The notes: generated by a model from the sequence alone, not told the origin. Positions 1 to 7,414 are shown, counted from the stretch's first letter. The stretch is 12,438 nt of DNA from CAZFCK01 sp964517355 (GCA_964517355.1 CAZFCK010000140.1:1-12438), one strand, 5' to 3'. Program-made: numbers and translations.

Positions 1-110
1 GTTTAGAGCATCTCACGCTTGAAAAGCGCTAGATGCTCTTATGCATTTCCCTGGAACAATTGGAAATTGTTTCAGGGGAGAGCCTTGTTTCAAGGCGAAA
101 ATGCGCTAGG
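1..110. repeat. Structured intergenic repeat with three successive hairpins
   Basis: This non-coding stretch folds into three consecutive stem-loops. The first pairs 5-13 with 31-39 and has an inner stem of 16-20 with 24-28. The second pairs 49-61 with 65-77 (13 bp, one G-T pair, loop GGA). The third pairs 82-87 (GCCTTG) with 91-96 (CAAGGC) around TTT. A motif recurs inside it: GAAAAGCGCTAG at 21-32 and GAAAATGCGCTAG at 97-109. The hairpins and motif are seen directly. That it is a dispersed, REP-like chromosomal element is an inference supported by the inverted copy of its last 34 bases at the far end of the window. It lies just downstream of the minus-strand signalling genes and has no clear T-tract in either direction, so it is not a canonical terminator. 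Confidence 0.6.
77..110 (+). repeat. 34-bp inverted repeat, left copy
   Basis: This segment is the exact reverse complement of the last 34 bases of the window (12405-12438). It begins GGAGAGCC and ends GCGCTAGG, and contains the hairpin 82-96. Similarity stops sharply on the inner side: position 111 onward does not match the complement of 12404 and inward. The outer limit cannot be judged because the right copy runs off the window. Confidence 0.9.
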
Positions 111-211
111 ACATAGCCAGGTTTAAGAAAGGTTCTCCCCTCGGATTCCTGTGAAGAAATCGAAACGCAAACGGGCTCAGGACCGGGAGCGGCAGCCCCC
201 CCTCTCACTGA

Positions 212-610
212 TTATGCGCCAAATTTGCGCATTTTTTCCTGTTTGCGTTCGTAGGCGGTCATTATCTTTTCAACCAGACGCTTGGTTGTGGCCGGCTTGA
301 GCAGATATTCGGCCGCGCCGAGATTCATGCCTTCCACGGCGTCATCCACCGAGGCGTGTCCAGTCAGAATTATCACTTCCGCTTTACACCCTCCCATACG
401 CAAAGCCCGAAGCGTCTCCACACCGCTGAGTTCAGGCATGCGCTGATCCATGACCACCACATCATAATCGTTGTTTTGCAACAATTCCAAAGCTTCCAAT
501 CCATCGGCAACACCAAATACGGTAAACCCTTCAGCCGCAAGCAAGCGCACAGCGTTGTCGCGGAATCTGGTGTCATCGTCTACTACCAACACCTTAACGT
601 TCGCATGCAT
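212..610 (-). CDS. Receiver-only response regulator (CheY/DivK-like)
   Basis: This 132-residue protein is a single receiver (REC) domain with no output domain. It should be a cytoplasmic phospho-acceptor that shuttles phosphate or acts by protein contact. The acidic pocket is D11-D13 (VVDDD), the predicted phospho-acceptor is D55 (VVMDQRMP), the switch threonine is T83 (LTGHAS) and the conserved lysine is K105 (LLKP). The set is complete, so the domain should be phosphorylatable. The chosen ATG at 610 has an upstream GGGGAGG about 8 bases away. It is the last gene of the minus-strand cluster, 28 bases after the preceding receiver, which is its closest relative here (shared DGxxAL, SGxxxxRxLR and AEVIxLTGHASxDxAV). 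Q56 replaces the lysine seen after the acceptor region in the other receivers (LDxKMP). The family is clear, but the partner kinase is inferred only from context. Confidence 0.93.
   Translation of the reverse strand: MHANVKVLVVDDDTRFRDNAVRLLAAEGFTVFGVADGLEALELLQNNDYDVVVMDQRMPELSGVETLRALRMGGCKAEVIILTGHASVDDAVEGMNLGAAEYLLKPATTKRLVEKIMTAYERKQEKMRKFGA
214..238 (+). terminator. Possible plus-strand terminator overlapping a gene end
   Basis: ATGCGC (214-219) pairs with GCGCAT (227-232) across a 7-base loop, and the plus strand continues directly into a run of T. The hairpin sits inside the last codons of the minus-strand receiver gene ending at 212. It would stop transcription arriving from the left on the plus strand. 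The stem is only 6 bp and its sequence is constrained by coding, so this may be coincidence. Confidence 0.25.
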
Positions 611-638
611 GATTATTCCTCCCCTGTGTGCGCTATTG

Positions 639-1079
639 TTACGAAAATATTTTAAAGCGCCGGCCCTTTTTCTTTTCCGGCAGCTCCTGTTTAAAAGATC
701 GCTTCAACTGGCGCTTTTCAGCCGCCAATTCAATGGTGCGCAGCAGATCCGCCTGCACATAAGGCTTCAAAAGGTAATCGAATGCGCCTTCCGCTATGAG
801 AGAAACAGCGGAATCCAAGGATGCATGGCCTGTAAGCACTATCACTTCGGCTGTGGACCCCTGATCGCGCAAACAGCGCATAACCTGTTCCCCGCTTATT
901 CCCGGCATTTTCAAATCCAGAAGCACGACATGGAAATCATCAAGCTTGATGAGTTGCAACGCTTGTTCTCCATCAGCCGCGCCAACGGCATCCATTCCTT
1001 GAGAGGTAAGCATCCGCACGAGATTCTTACGAAAAGCGTCTTCATCATCAACGACAAGAATGCGTAACGGAGGTTCCAT
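639..1079 (-). CDS. Receiver-only response regulator with basic tail
   Basis: This 146-residue protein is a REC domain (about residues 4-122) followed by a short basic tail rich in K and R (about 123-146) that is too small to be a known output domain. Visible motifs are the acidic pocket D11-D12-E13, acceptor D55 (LLDLKMPG), switch T83 (LTGHAS) and K105 (LLKP). The start at 1079 is supported by AAGGAG about 8 bases upstream. Only 2 bases separate it from the stop of the histidine kinase before it, so the two are almost certainly co-transcribed, and this is the best candidate for that kinase's cognate receiver. It is paralogous to the next receiver (212-610) and probably arose with it by duplication. 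The tail might aid interaction with nucleic acid, membrane or a partner protein, but nothing in the sequence shows which. Confidence 0.93.
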   Translation of the reverse strand: MEPPLRILVVDDEDAFRKNLVRMLTSQGMDAVGAADGEQALQLIKLDDFHVVLLDLKMPGISGEQVMRCLRDQGSTAEVIVLTGHASLDSAVSLIAEGAFDYLLKPYVQADLLRTIELAAEKRQLKRSFKQELPEKKKGRRFKIFS

Positions 1080-1081
1080 GG

Positions 1082-2074
1082 TTATGACTCCTTGCTTTTC
1101 CCTGGTGGGACAAGTGGCAGCCGCACGCTAAAACATGCGCCCTTCCCAGGCTCGCTCTGTACAGAAATGACACCGCCGAGACGGGTAACCGTAGCCAGGC
1201 AGATGGAAAGGCCAAGTCCCGTGCCCTTTCCAGGCTCCTTGGTCGTGAAAAAGGGGTTGAAAATGGACTCCCGATGCTCCGGCGCTATGCCAGGACCGTT
1301 GTCGGTCACGCTGAATTCAATGCCCTCCGGTCCGAATGTCCGGGTGGCGACAACTATTTCACCATCTTTTTGCAAAGCCTGCGCGGCATTATGCAGCAGA
1401 TTCAAGATAATGGTGCGCAACATGGGAGCATCGCTCGTAATTTCCGGGAGCTCAGGTGCATAATCCCTTATGATGCGAATATTGTTGACCGTGGCTTCCC
1501 GTTCGACCCAAAGAACCATGTCTTCCAATAACCGGTTGATATCGGTACTCTGACCAACAGTGTGCATTTTGCGTGCGAAATTGAGCATGCCGTGGGTGAT
1601 TTCACTGCAACGCTTTACCTGATTTTCGATTTGCGCCAGCGAGTCCTTCACATCCGGGTGAGCAGCGAGGGGCGCAAGATCCGGGGTGCCGAGAACATGA
1701 TGTAGCCATTCGAGCTCCTGAGTGATTATTCCCAATGGCGTATTGATCTCATGGGCTATGCCGGAAGACATTTCACCAATAGCCGCCATTTTACGCGATT
1801 GCAGCAGTTGCTCGTCCAGACTATGGGAAAGAGCGCAGGCCGTTGACGCCGTGCGCAGCAGCAGCAATGCGCAAAGCGCTACCACAAGGGCAAGGCACCC
1901 CCCTATGGCCAGGGCCACGACCGGCTGGTCGGGGCGGAGAACCAGGCAGGTGAGCAAAACGGCCACTGGCACCAGCAACAAATGCAGAATGCTTTTTGAT
2001 TTGGCAATCCGCATAGTTGCATCGGCATTGGGCACGGACTGCCGCGATGAGGACTGCGCCGAGATAACGTTCAC
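1082..2074 (-). CDS. Membrane sensor histidine kinase, two transmembrane segments
   Basis: This 330-residue kinase is expected in the inner membrane with its catalytic part in the cytoplasm. After a polar N-terminus there are two hydrophobic segments (about 29-46 and 51-73) joined by a tiny loop, so it lacks a periplasmic sensor domain. The HisKA dimerisation domain carries H108 in SGIAHEINTPLG. The ATPase domain follows, with an N-box around N229 (LNLLHNAAQAL), a G1 box DNGPGI at 258-263, FFTT at 275-278 and a G2 box GKGTGLGLS at 282-290. All catalytic elements are present. The start is GTG at 2074, overlapping the TGA of the preceding receiver as GTGA, with AGGAGG about 10 bases upstream; the next in-frame ATG (2014) has no good ribosome binding site. 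The H-box closely resembles that of the Cache kinase at 2712-4376 (NtrB/ZraS-like). With so little extracytoplasmic sequence it may sense the membrane, a partner protein or a cytoplasmic cue. Confidence 0.94.
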   Translation of the reverse strand: MNVISAQSSSRQSVPNADATMRIAKSKSILHLLLVPVAVLLTCLVLRPDQPVVALAIGGCLALVVALCALLLLRTASTACALSHSLDEQLLQSRKMAAIGEMSSGIAHEINTPLGIITQELEWLHHVLGTPDLAPLAAHPDVKDSLAQIENQVKRCSEITHGMLNFARKMHTVGQSTDINRLLEDMVLWVEREATVNNIRIIRDYAPELPEITSDAPMLRTIILNLLHNAAQALQKDGEIVVATRTFGPEGIEFSVTDNGPGIAPEHRESIFNPFFTTKEPGKGTGLGLSICLATVTRLGGVISVQSEPGKGACFSVRLPLVPPGKSKES

Positions 2075-2475
2075 TGCTTTTTGGCCTCCTGCAACTGCAA
2101 CACCCTGCGCTCATAAGCCTTTGATATCTTGAAGATCAAATCGTCCAAGGAAAACGGCTTCATAACATAATCGTAAGCCCCGTGGCTCATTCCCTGAAGT
2201 CCCGACTCAACAGAACCATGCCCCGTCAGCATGATAACTTCCACCAGCGGAAACCGCTTCTTTATTTCCTTCAGAGTTTCAATGCCATCGATACGCGGCA
2301 TTTTTACGTCAAGAACGACGACATCCACCTGATGCTCGGCAAGAAAGGCGAGCGCATCATAGCCATTATCCACGCTATCGACATCAAGTCCCCGTTTTTT
2401 CAAACGCTTTACGAACAGATCAAGAAAATCCAGTTCATCATCCACAGCCAGTATGCGCATGGTGGTTTGCTGCAT
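2071..2475 (-). CDS. Receiver-only response regulator
   Basis: This 134-residue protein is a lone REC domain. The acidic pocket is D12-D13-E14 (AVDDELDF), the acceptor is D56 (VVLDVKMP), the switch threonine is T84 (IMLTGHGS) and the lysine is K106 (VMKP). The reading frame is open further upstream to an ATG at 2616. The start at 2475 is preferred because the REC fold begins there and GAGGGAG lies just upstream, whereas the 47 extra residues resemble no domain. Its TGA overlaps the GTG of the kinase at 1082-2074, so the two are translationally coupled. It is paralogous to the first receiver of the cluster (7001-7381): both share VDDELDFL, a KRLxKR helix and VVVLDVKMP. Kinase specificity cannot be read from sequence; either kinase in this cluster could be its donor. 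Confidence 0.93.
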   Translation of the reverse strand: MQQTTMRILAVDDELDFLDLFVKRLKKRGLDVDSVDNGYDALAFLAEHQVDVVVLDVKMPRIDGIETLKEIKKRFPLVEVIMLTGHGSVESGLQGMSHGAYDYVMKPFSLDDLIFKISKAYERRVLQLQEAKKQ

Positions 2476-2711
2476 GGATGGTTCTCCCTCGTAACCATCG
2501 CGCGCGTGACAGCGCAACGGAAATATCATTTCACAGGACAATGCGTCTTCCCTCCAGACCCCCGCATAAATGGCCCGCGCCCCTATGGCGTTTATCGAGC
2601 GTGTGGCCGCACTCATGAACCAGGAAGCGGAAAAAACAGGATCGCCTCCATCTTTGCCCTTCTCCGCCCGTCAGCGACATGGCCGGGCCCGCACAGTACC
2701 CCAGCGGCATG
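2476..2711. other. 236-base gap within the signalling cluster
   Basis: This is the only sizeable gap in the minus-strand cluster, between the Cache kinase and the next receiver. It contains no convincing domain, no convincing minus-strand -35/-10 pair and no strong terminator. A 59-codon minus-strand frame (2710 down to 2531) begins 1 base past the kinase stop with AAGAGG about 6 bases upstream, but matches nothing I recognise. A T6 run on the minus strand follows only a 3-4 bp stem. The cluster may be split here into two transcripts, or the gap may be remnant sequence. Confidence 0.5.
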
Positions 2712-4376
2712 TCATGCCTCTTGTTTTTGCAAAAAGATCGTAAACGTGGCCCCATGCTGATTGTCGCTTTCCGCGGTGATGCGGCCGCCGAGCTTTTCAA
2801 GGATGCTGAAAACGATCGCCAACCCCAACCCGGTGCCTTCGCCCACCTTTTTCGTGGTGTAAAAAGGGTCGAAAATCTTTTCAAGTTTATCCTTGGATAT
2901 TCCGGTGCCCGTATCCGATACGCCGACATACAACTCCTTGCCATCCGGAGTGATTCCGCTGGTCAGGGTAATCGTGCCCTGAGGCGCGTCCGCGGGAATG
3001 GCGTCAATGGCGTTATCGATGATGTTGAGAAAAACCTGCTGCAACTGCGAAGGGTCCGTCGTAATAAGGGGGAGATGCGAATCCAGCTTCTGTACGATGG
3101 CGATGTTTCGGTGCATGGCCTCGTTTTCCAGAAACTTCACGGTTTCCGACAGCACCGAATTGATATTCACGTTCTCATGCCGCGGATCCATGCGCCTGCC
3201 AAATCCCAACATGCGGTGCGTGACATCCTTGGCCCGTTCGACATGCCGGTCGATCTTATCGACAACCTCCACAATTTCATCATAATTCACCATGGATTCT
3301 GGATTTTCCTCACTGAGAAGATCCTTGATCCAGCCGGCGCTTTCGCGAATCAGCGTCAGGGGATTGTTCACCTCATGGGCGACTCCGGAGGCCATTTTTC
3401 CAAGCGCCGCCATTTTGCTCGATTGCAGTAAGGTCGCATCGAGTTTGGCGGCTTCATGGTCGGCCTGCATCAGGGTCCGCACCATGGATCTCGCCATGAG
3501 AACCGTACCCAGGAATATAACCAAGGCACCGGCCAGTAAAACCAACAGGGCGTTGCGTTCCGCTTGAATCATGGGGGACATCTGTTCCCTGGAATCCTCC
3601 GTGATCACGAGCAACCACGGAACCATGGTCAGCCAGCCCATGCCCTGAAGCCTGGATTGGCCATTATCATCACGTTCCTGAATAAGAACTCCCTGGAACA
3701 GGGGCGGCTGCTGCAACGACGTGCATTTGGAAAGAACGGGCAAGGAAAAACGCGAGGGAGTTTGCAGTATGTTCTCCTTGTTGACGAGGTACGCATCGCC
3801 CTGTTGCCCGATCTGCACCGTTTGCACCAGAGTGTTGAACACTTCCAGGTTGATGGTGGCGCGCAGTATCCAAGGGGTCCCGCCGTCCCGGCGCAGCACG
3901 GCGATAATGAAATGCGGAAATTTGCGGAATCCCATGAATACATCGCTGATGTACACACCTTTGATCATAACTTCATAAAACCATTCCTGCTCACTGTAGT
4001 TTACGTCCGCAACATTGTAAGGTCCGATATAGGCGACGTGCTCACCGCTCTTATCAATAACGCCTAGATCGACAAAATCCTGTGAACTCACCCGGATGGT
4101 ATCGAACAAGTTTTGTAGATTCTGCGCCGTAGTCAAGTAGTCGAATGTATTTGAATACGCCAAAGTACGCAAAAAGGCGACTTTTTCCTTAAGAAAAAGG
4201 TCGATGGAGCGTCGTTTGTTGTCCACAAGCGTATCAAGCGCGTCATACGCCTTCTCGGTGTAAGCATTATCGAATTCGTGAAACAGCACGAATCCGAGGC
4301 TCAAAAGAGGGACCATGGAAAATGCAAGCATGGTGACGATAAATTTCCAGCGCAGCATATAATAATTACGAGGCAT
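2712..4376 (-). CDS. Cache-domain sensor histidine kinase
   Basis: This 554-residue inner-membrane kinase has a first membrane segment at about 11-32, then a large extracytoplasmic region (about 34-270) that reads as a double Cache sensor. Typical pieces are DNKRRSIDLFLKEK, GVIDKSGEHVAYIGPY, a WF..v..KGVYISDVF stretch and a second lobe ending in PWLLVITED. A second membrane segment lies at about 275-296. HisKA follows with H334 in SGVAHEVNNPL. The ATPase domain has N455 (NIIDNAIDAI), DTGTGI at 488-493, FYTT at 505-508 and GEGTGLGLA at 512-520. Cache sensors usually bind small ligands such as organic acids or amino acids; the ligand here is unknown. The frame is open upstream into the preceding gene, but ATG 4376 is chosen because AGGAGA lies about 5 bases upstream and it begins 1 base after the stop of the PEP-synthase-like gene. 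That arrangement implies tight coupling of the two products. Confidence 0.94.
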   Translation of the reverse strand: MPRNYYMLRWKFIVTMLAFSMVPLLSLGFVLFHEFDNAYTEKAYDALDTLVDNKRRSIDLFLKEKVAFLRTLAYSNTFDYLTTAQNLQNLFDTIRVSSQDFVDLGVIDKSGEHVAYIGPYNVADVNYSEQEWFYEVMIKGVYISDVFMGFRKFPHFIIAVLRRDGGTPWILRATINLEVFNTLVQTVQIGQQGDAYLVNKENILQTPSRFSLPVLSKCTSLQQPPLFQGVLIQERDDNGQSRLQGMGWLTMVPWLLVITEDSREQMSPMIQAERNALLVLLAGALVIFLGTVLMARSMVRTLMQADHEAAKLDATLLQSSKMAALGKMASGVAHEVNNPLTLIRESAGWIKDLLSEENPESMVNYDEIVEVVDKIDRHVERAKDVTHRMLGFGRRMDPRHENVNINSVLSETVKFLENEAMHRNIAIVQKLDSHLPLITTDPSQLQQVFLNIIDNAIDAIPADAPQGTITLTSGITPDGKELYVGVSDTGTGISKDKLEKIFDPFYTTKKVGEGTGLGLAIVFSILEKLGGRITAESDNQHGATFTIFLQKQEA

Positions 4377-4377
4377 A

Positions 4378-6987
4378 TCATTCTCCTGCCTGCGCATTCC
4401 GCGCAAGCATAGTGTGCAGGTCGTGCAGCATGGCCTTTTTTCGCGACTCCACGAGTGAAGGATTGGCCATGACCATATCAAGCTGTCTGGTATGAATAAT
4501 TATGTAGCCAAGAACCATAAGGCTGGCGTCCATGGTTTCGGCATCGCGATCTTCCACCCGCGCGAACAATGCGTCGTGCTTGCGTTCGGTGCGGAAACCG
4601 AATTCTTCAAGAAGTTCGCGAACAAGCTCCGCTCTCAGGATTTTACGGTCCATGTCCGCTGCGCCCCCTTTGAAATGGAAGCTTGCGTAATTATCTGCCG
4701 GATCATCTCCGGCCTGGCATTCCACGGTACAGAAATGGAAGCCGAATCTGGCTTGCAAACTGCAAAAATCCCTTGATATCATGAAATAATTACGCATAGT
4801 GAAACCGCTCTGCATGGAGGCTTCAAGCTCGGGATTGGTTGTGGCCTCCAGGAGCACCGCCATGAATCCCTTTGCATCCACGGGAGGAGGAGTGTCCGCG
4901 GCGACCGCGGTCATCCCTTTCCACAACGCCAGCATGGGCCGGCTTTTAATGTCTTCGAGCAGCACGAAACGCCCCCGATCTTCTCCTTCGATACCACCTC
5001 CAAGATCGATAATCCAATACTGCATGGCGACCTTGTGGAACAGCTGTTTGGAGAGGCGTTGCAGGTCGGGATGCTGCGCATCCGGGGCGAACATGTGGCG
5101 CACGGACATTTCATGGCAAAACCTTGTGATGTCGTGCAGCGTGCGGCAATTGTCCGGGCGAAAATCAGATGACTCGGGATCAAGCAGATGCAGTGGCGCT
5201 ATATGCTCCAGGGCACGTTGCAGGACGTGATACACCGGCGTATCCCGCATCAAGCGCTGCGCGCTTTGTGAGCGTTGCAGCAGCGATACGACGCGCCCCT
5301 CGTATATGGAGCAATTATCCGCATCAACAGTCACTTCCTTATAATTTTGCAACAGTTCGACACATTTTTCCAAACCAAAAAGCGCGGGGATTGAAAATTC
5401 ACGGGCCACATTAGCCAGGTGCCCGGCGAAACTCCCCTGTTCAGTCACAATAGCCGCCACGCGGTGCAGCAGCGGCGCCCAACGGGGCAAGGCCTGGCTG
5501 GCCACGGCCACAGCGCCGTCAGGACAACGCACAACGTCGATATCCTTTTTCAGAAGAAACACCTCACCCGCGGCAACGCCCTTGCTTGCCGTAACGCCCC
5601 CGAGCACTATGCGGGGAAACTCCGGATCGGGGTCTTGATTCTTCTCAGGGGGGCTATAAAGCTGCAAGGGGCGGCATTGCAGGATGTAAATACGGCGCAA
5701 CGGGTCGAGCGCGAACTCGACATCCTGGGGTTGCCCGAAATGCCGCTCGATTTCCAGGCATATTCTCGCGAGTTCGAGGAGTTCCGCATCGCTCAAGGCC
5801 GGAGCGGGCGCATCATCGTCCAATGTGCCGACGAGCTTGACGCCTTCGAGCGGGTCACACACGTATTTATGGGTCTTGACCGCCACGGTGCGCTGTTCGA
5901 TCCGCAATGGCGCGCGTTTGATCAGAAAAAGATCGGACTGTCCTTTACCGTCCACAACAGCCTTGGGCAGACCCAACACCGCTGTGCACATCAAATGGTC
6001 CTGGGCGTTTTGCAGGGGATTGCGCGTATAAACAACGCCTCCGGCAACGGCGTCGATCATACGCATGCAGGCCACGCACATGGAAACGTCTTCGTCCGGA
6101 ATGCCCCGCGACAGGCGGTAGCTCATGGCCGTAACGCCGTATTTGCTGGCCACAACCTGTTTGTACGTATGCACCAGCTCATCGCGCAGCACATTGAGTT
6201 CGGAAAGGTACTGCCCCGCAAAGGAGGCATCAAGGGAATCCTCCCCAAGGGCGCTGCTGCGCACGGCCAAACGCAATTCTTCCGGAAACGCCGCATCCAG
6301 GTCATCGTACGCCTGGAGCAATTCATCTTCGACCGCGGGAGGGAGAGGAGCGCGCATTATGGCTTGCTGAATGGCGGAGCTGCAACTGAACAAATCGGCC
6401 GGACTCGCTGGATCCGCGCTTTGAATGCGCCGGTCGATATCTTCCTGCAATTCATGAGAGTGCAGAAAGCGGTTGCAGGCTTCCGACGTGAGCACGAACC
6501 CTTCGGGGATGCGCACGGCGATTGCGCGCGCGGCTTCGGCAAGGCATGCGACCTTGGAGCCGACCATGTCGACTTTATCCAGCCCGGCGCCAACCAAAGG
6601 CAGGAGTATGGGGCCGGAAGCTTCGCTGCGTCGGGGCGCGATTTCATTTTTGATGCGCTTCTGGATCGCGAGAAACTGCGGCAGAAGTTCCGGGTACGCT
6701 TCATCGCTCAACGCTTGCAGCCTGATGATGATCTGACGCACGTTCGAGAGAACGCGGGCGCACTGGCTGCGTATGTAGTGCATGCCGTAGGGCTTTACGC
6801 CCTGCAACGTTTCCTCAAGGTTGGCCATGATTTCCAAGGCATGGTTGTTGGCCCCCACAAGGAGTTTGAAATCGAGACACCGGGAGCGGTGCTGTTCGCG
6901 CAACGTTTCCAGGGCCTGCTTGTCCAGTTCCCGCCTATGGGGAAACAACCGTTTGCAGATTCTGTCCATCCATTGCTGCATGGCCAT
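4378..6987 (-). CDS. PEP-synthase-like ATP-grasp and phospho-His swivel protein, no PEP barrel
   Basis: This 869-residue, probably cytoplasmic protein has no membrane segment. Residues 1-125 are mostly helical and unassigned. Residues about 139-442 form a PPDK/PEP-synthase ATP-grasp domain, with MVGSKVACLAEAA, RSSALGEDSLDASFAGQY (R243), GGVVYTRNP and DVEFALD...IYILQCRPL. Residues about 458-570 form the swivel domain with H523 in GSFAGHLANVARE, aligning with the phospho-histidine of PEP synthase (GGxTxHAAIxARE); A521 replaces the usual T two residues before it. Where PEP synthase has its C-terminal TIM barrel, this protein has about 290 residues (575-869) of another kind, including DLGGGIEGED, FGFHFCTVEC, FHFKGGAAD and IIIHTRQLDM. 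It should therefore bind ATP and perhaps phosphorylate H523, but is unlikely to make PEP by the usual route. ATG 6987 has AAGGGA about 6 bases upstream. It lies 13 bases after a receiver gene and 1 base before a kinase gene, which points to a signalling role. Confidence 0.88.
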   Translation of the reverse strand: MAMQQWMDRICKRLFPHRRELDKQALETLREQHRSRCLDFKLLVGANNHALEIMANLEETLQGVKPYGMHYIRSQCARVLSNVRQIIIRLQALSDEAYPELLPQFLAIQKRIKNEIAPRRSEASGPILLPLVGAGLDKVDMVGSKVACLAEAARAIAVRIPEGFVLTSEACNRFLHSHELQEDIDRRIQSADPASPADLFSCSSAIQQAIMRAPLPPAVEDELLQAYDDLDAAFPEELRLAVRSSALGEDSLDASFAGQYLSELNVLRDELVHTYKQVVASKYGVTAMSYRLSRGIPDEDVSMCVACMRMIDAVAGGVVYTRNPLQNAQDHLMCTAVLGLPKAVVDGKGQSDLFLIKRAPLRIEQRTVAVKTHKYVCDPLEGVKLVGTLDDDAPAPALSDAELLELARICLEIERHFGQPQDVEFALDPLRRIYILQCRPLQLYSPPEKNQDPDPEFPRIVLGGVTASKGVAAGEVFLLKKDIDVVRCPDGAVAVASQALPRWAPLLHRVAAIVTEQGSFAGHLANVAREFSIPALFGLEKCVELLQNYKEVTVDADNCSIYEGRVVSLLQRSQSAQRLMRDTPVYHVLQRALEHIAPLHLLDPESSDFRPDNCRTLHDITRFCHEMSVRHMFAPDAQHPDLQRLSKQLFHKVAMQYWIIDLGGGIEGEDRGRFVLLEDIKSRPMLALWKGMTAVAADTPPPVDAKGFMAVLLEATTNPELEASMQSGFTMRNYFMISRDFCSLQARFGFHFCTVECQAGDDPADNYASFHFKGGAADMDRKILRAELVRELLEEFGFRTERKHDALFARVEDRDAETMDASLMVLGYIIIHTRQLDMVMANPSLVESRKKAMLHDLHTMLARNAQAGE

Positions 6988-7000
6988 AAGCCGTCCCTTT

Positions 7001-7381
7001 TCAGAGCAGGTTGCGGCGTTTGCGGTATGCGTCGGTCACCTTGTCCAACAGCTCGTTGAAAGCGACTGGTTTTATGAGATAGTCGAACGACCCCAAAGCG
7101 AGTCCTTTTTCCACGTATTCCAGATCGGCATGACCGGTGAGCATGATGACTTCAATGCCCGGATCGATTGCCTTGATTTGGCGCAAGGCTTCCAGCCCTC
7201 CCATGCCCGGCATCTTCACGTCGAGGACAACCACGTCGAACGAATTGTTTTTCACGGCATCCACCCCGGCCTCACCGGAATCCGCCACGGCAACATCTAT
7301 ATGCCGCTTTTGAAGCCTCTTGCTCATGAGTTCGAGGAAATCGAGTTCATCATCCACAAGAAGGGCTTTTATGTCGCTCAT
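7001..7381 (-). CDS. Receiver-only response regulator, first gene of the cluster
   Basis: This 126-residue protein is a single REC domain: D10-D11-E12 (VDDELDF), acceptor D54 (VVLDVKMPG), switch T82 (IMLTGHAD) and K104 (LIKP). No output domain follows. Two ATG codons lie side by side (7384 and 7381). The second is preferred because GGAGG then sits about 5 bases away, against only 2 for the first. The frame stays open upstream to 7510, but that extension lacks a usable ribosome binding site and adds no domain. The gene ends 13 bases before the PEP-synthase-like gene, so the two are likely on one transcript. It pairs by sequence with the receiver at 2071-2475. Being promoter-proximal and next to the ATP-grasp protein, it may be the receiver most closely tied to that protein; this is inference. 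Confidence 0.93.
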   Translation of the reverse strand: MSDIKALLVDDELDFLELMSKRLQKRHIDVAVADSGEAGVDAVKNNSFDVVVLDVKMPGMGGLEALRQIKAIDPGIEVIMLTGHADLEYVEKGLALGSFDYLIKPVAFNELLDKVTDAYRKRRNLL

Positions 7382-7414
7382 CATCTCCTCCGATATGGCG
7401 CGGTTGCGTATTAA

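Noticed and set aside
2476..2616. N-terminal extension of the receiver that starts at 2475
   Set aside because: The extra 47 residues match no receiver feature, and a good ribosome binding site precedes 2475.
2679..3431. Plus-strand open frame of 250 codons
   Set aside because: Antisense to the Cache kinase catalytic domain; no domain or good start signal.
5419..7059. Long plus-strand open frame of 546 codons
   Set aside because: It lies wholly antisense to the PEP-synthase-like gene and the end of a receiver gene, whose domains are clear. Its own translation shows no domain; it is a by-product of GC-rich codon use.
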